Source: CAZMCT01 sp964564785
Lineage (GTDB): Bacteria > Planctomycetota > Phycisphaerae > UBA1845 > Fen-1342
Direction of reading: 5' to 3'
DNA length: 19,731 bases
NCBI GenBank assembly: GCA_964564785.1
Contig: CAZMCT010000077.1
Span: forward strand, 1 to 19,731
Shown: positions 19,597-19,731 of the stretch, piece after piece
Numbering within the stretch: position 1 is the stretch's first letter
Layout: each line of letters begins with the position of its first letter
The notes under the pieces: generated by a model
What the model saw: the letters and a program-made list of their open reading frames with translations, nothing else
What the model was told of the DNA's origin: nothing
Database searches by the model: none
Made by a program: the position numbers and the translations under genes

Positions 19597-19731
19597 CGGC
19601 CCGCGCCCCGCGTGGCCGCCGTTGTGGCACCGCCGCAAGTAGCGGCCCGCGCCCCGCGTGGCCGCCGTTGTGGCACCGCCGCAAGTAGCGGCCCGCGCCC
19701 CGCGTGGCCGCCGTTGTGGCACCGCCGCAAG
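19585..19731. repeat. 46-bp tandem repeat overlapping the end of prpE, with a hairpin in every unit
   Basis: Units begin with CGCCGCAAGTAG at 19585, 19631, 19677 and (partial) 19723, three full copies that look identical and a fourth cut by the window end. The first unit includes the last three codons and stop of prpE. Each unit holds a 10-bp stem, GCGGCC+CGCG with CGCG+T+GGCCGC around CCC (first copy 19596-19619), which looks like the gene's terminator copied in tandem. Confidence 0.9.

Noticed and set aside
19585..19731. Possible CRISPR array
   Set aside because: The units abut directly with a constant 46-base period and no variable spacers, so it is a plain tandem repeat.

Overview
The window is very GC-rich bacterial chromosomal DNA (my estimate by eye is well above 60%) and reads as a draft or metagenome-assembled genome of a planctomycete, probably Phycisphaerae-like. 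The evidence is: two secreted proteins ending in a PEP-CTERM-type tag (IPEPASL then a hydrophobic stretch then RRR); an EF-G with the AHIDSGKTT / CAVGGVQ signature of the spirochaete-planctomycete-delta (mitochondrial EF-G1-like) subfamily; two adjacent divergent clpP genes; and several conserved proteins of a kind I associate with planctomycetes. The species cannot be named from the sequence. A 10-N spacer followed by 26 consecutive C inside the EF-G gene marks a scaffold join.

Layout. 1-6022 (+): the 3' part of a NhaD/ArsB-type Na+/H+ antiporter, a small zinc-ribbon protein, an FAH-family hydrolase/isomerase, transcription terminator Rho lacking the usual N-terminal helical domain, a YfcE-type metallophosphoesterase and a DUF72 protein. 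A perfect hairpin separates this block from the convergent EF-G gene (8299 to 6169, -). 13804 to 8800 (-) looks like one operon behind a TTGACA promoter: a 380-aa barrel-sandwich-like protein, a 61-aa membrane peptide, trigger factor, two ClpP peptidases and a lipoprotein, ending in an intrinsic terminator. 14335-15066 (+) is a cobalamin-binding-fold protein, convergent (through a 14-bp-stem hairpin) with two paralogous PEP-CTERM secreted proteins on the - strand. Divergent from these, 17692-19596 (+) encodes a propionyl/acetyl-CoA synthetase. It ends inside a 46-bp tandem repeat that runs to the end of the window.

How the genes work together. Most of the content is housekeeping: ion exchange, termination, translation elongation, protein folding and degradation, and acyl-CoA activation. 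The most coherent unit is the proteostasis operon. Trigger factor sits beside two ClpPs but no clpX, the downstream ClpP has Asn where the catalytic Asp should be, and flanking genes of unknown function appear translationally coupled. I found no defence system, mobile element, CRISPR array, tRNA or rRNA. I do not claim a wholly new system. The best candidates for something undescribed are the operon's unknown members, the mixed-triad ClpP pair, the cobalamin-fold protein without the canonical ligand His, and the 46-bp terminator-bearing repeat.
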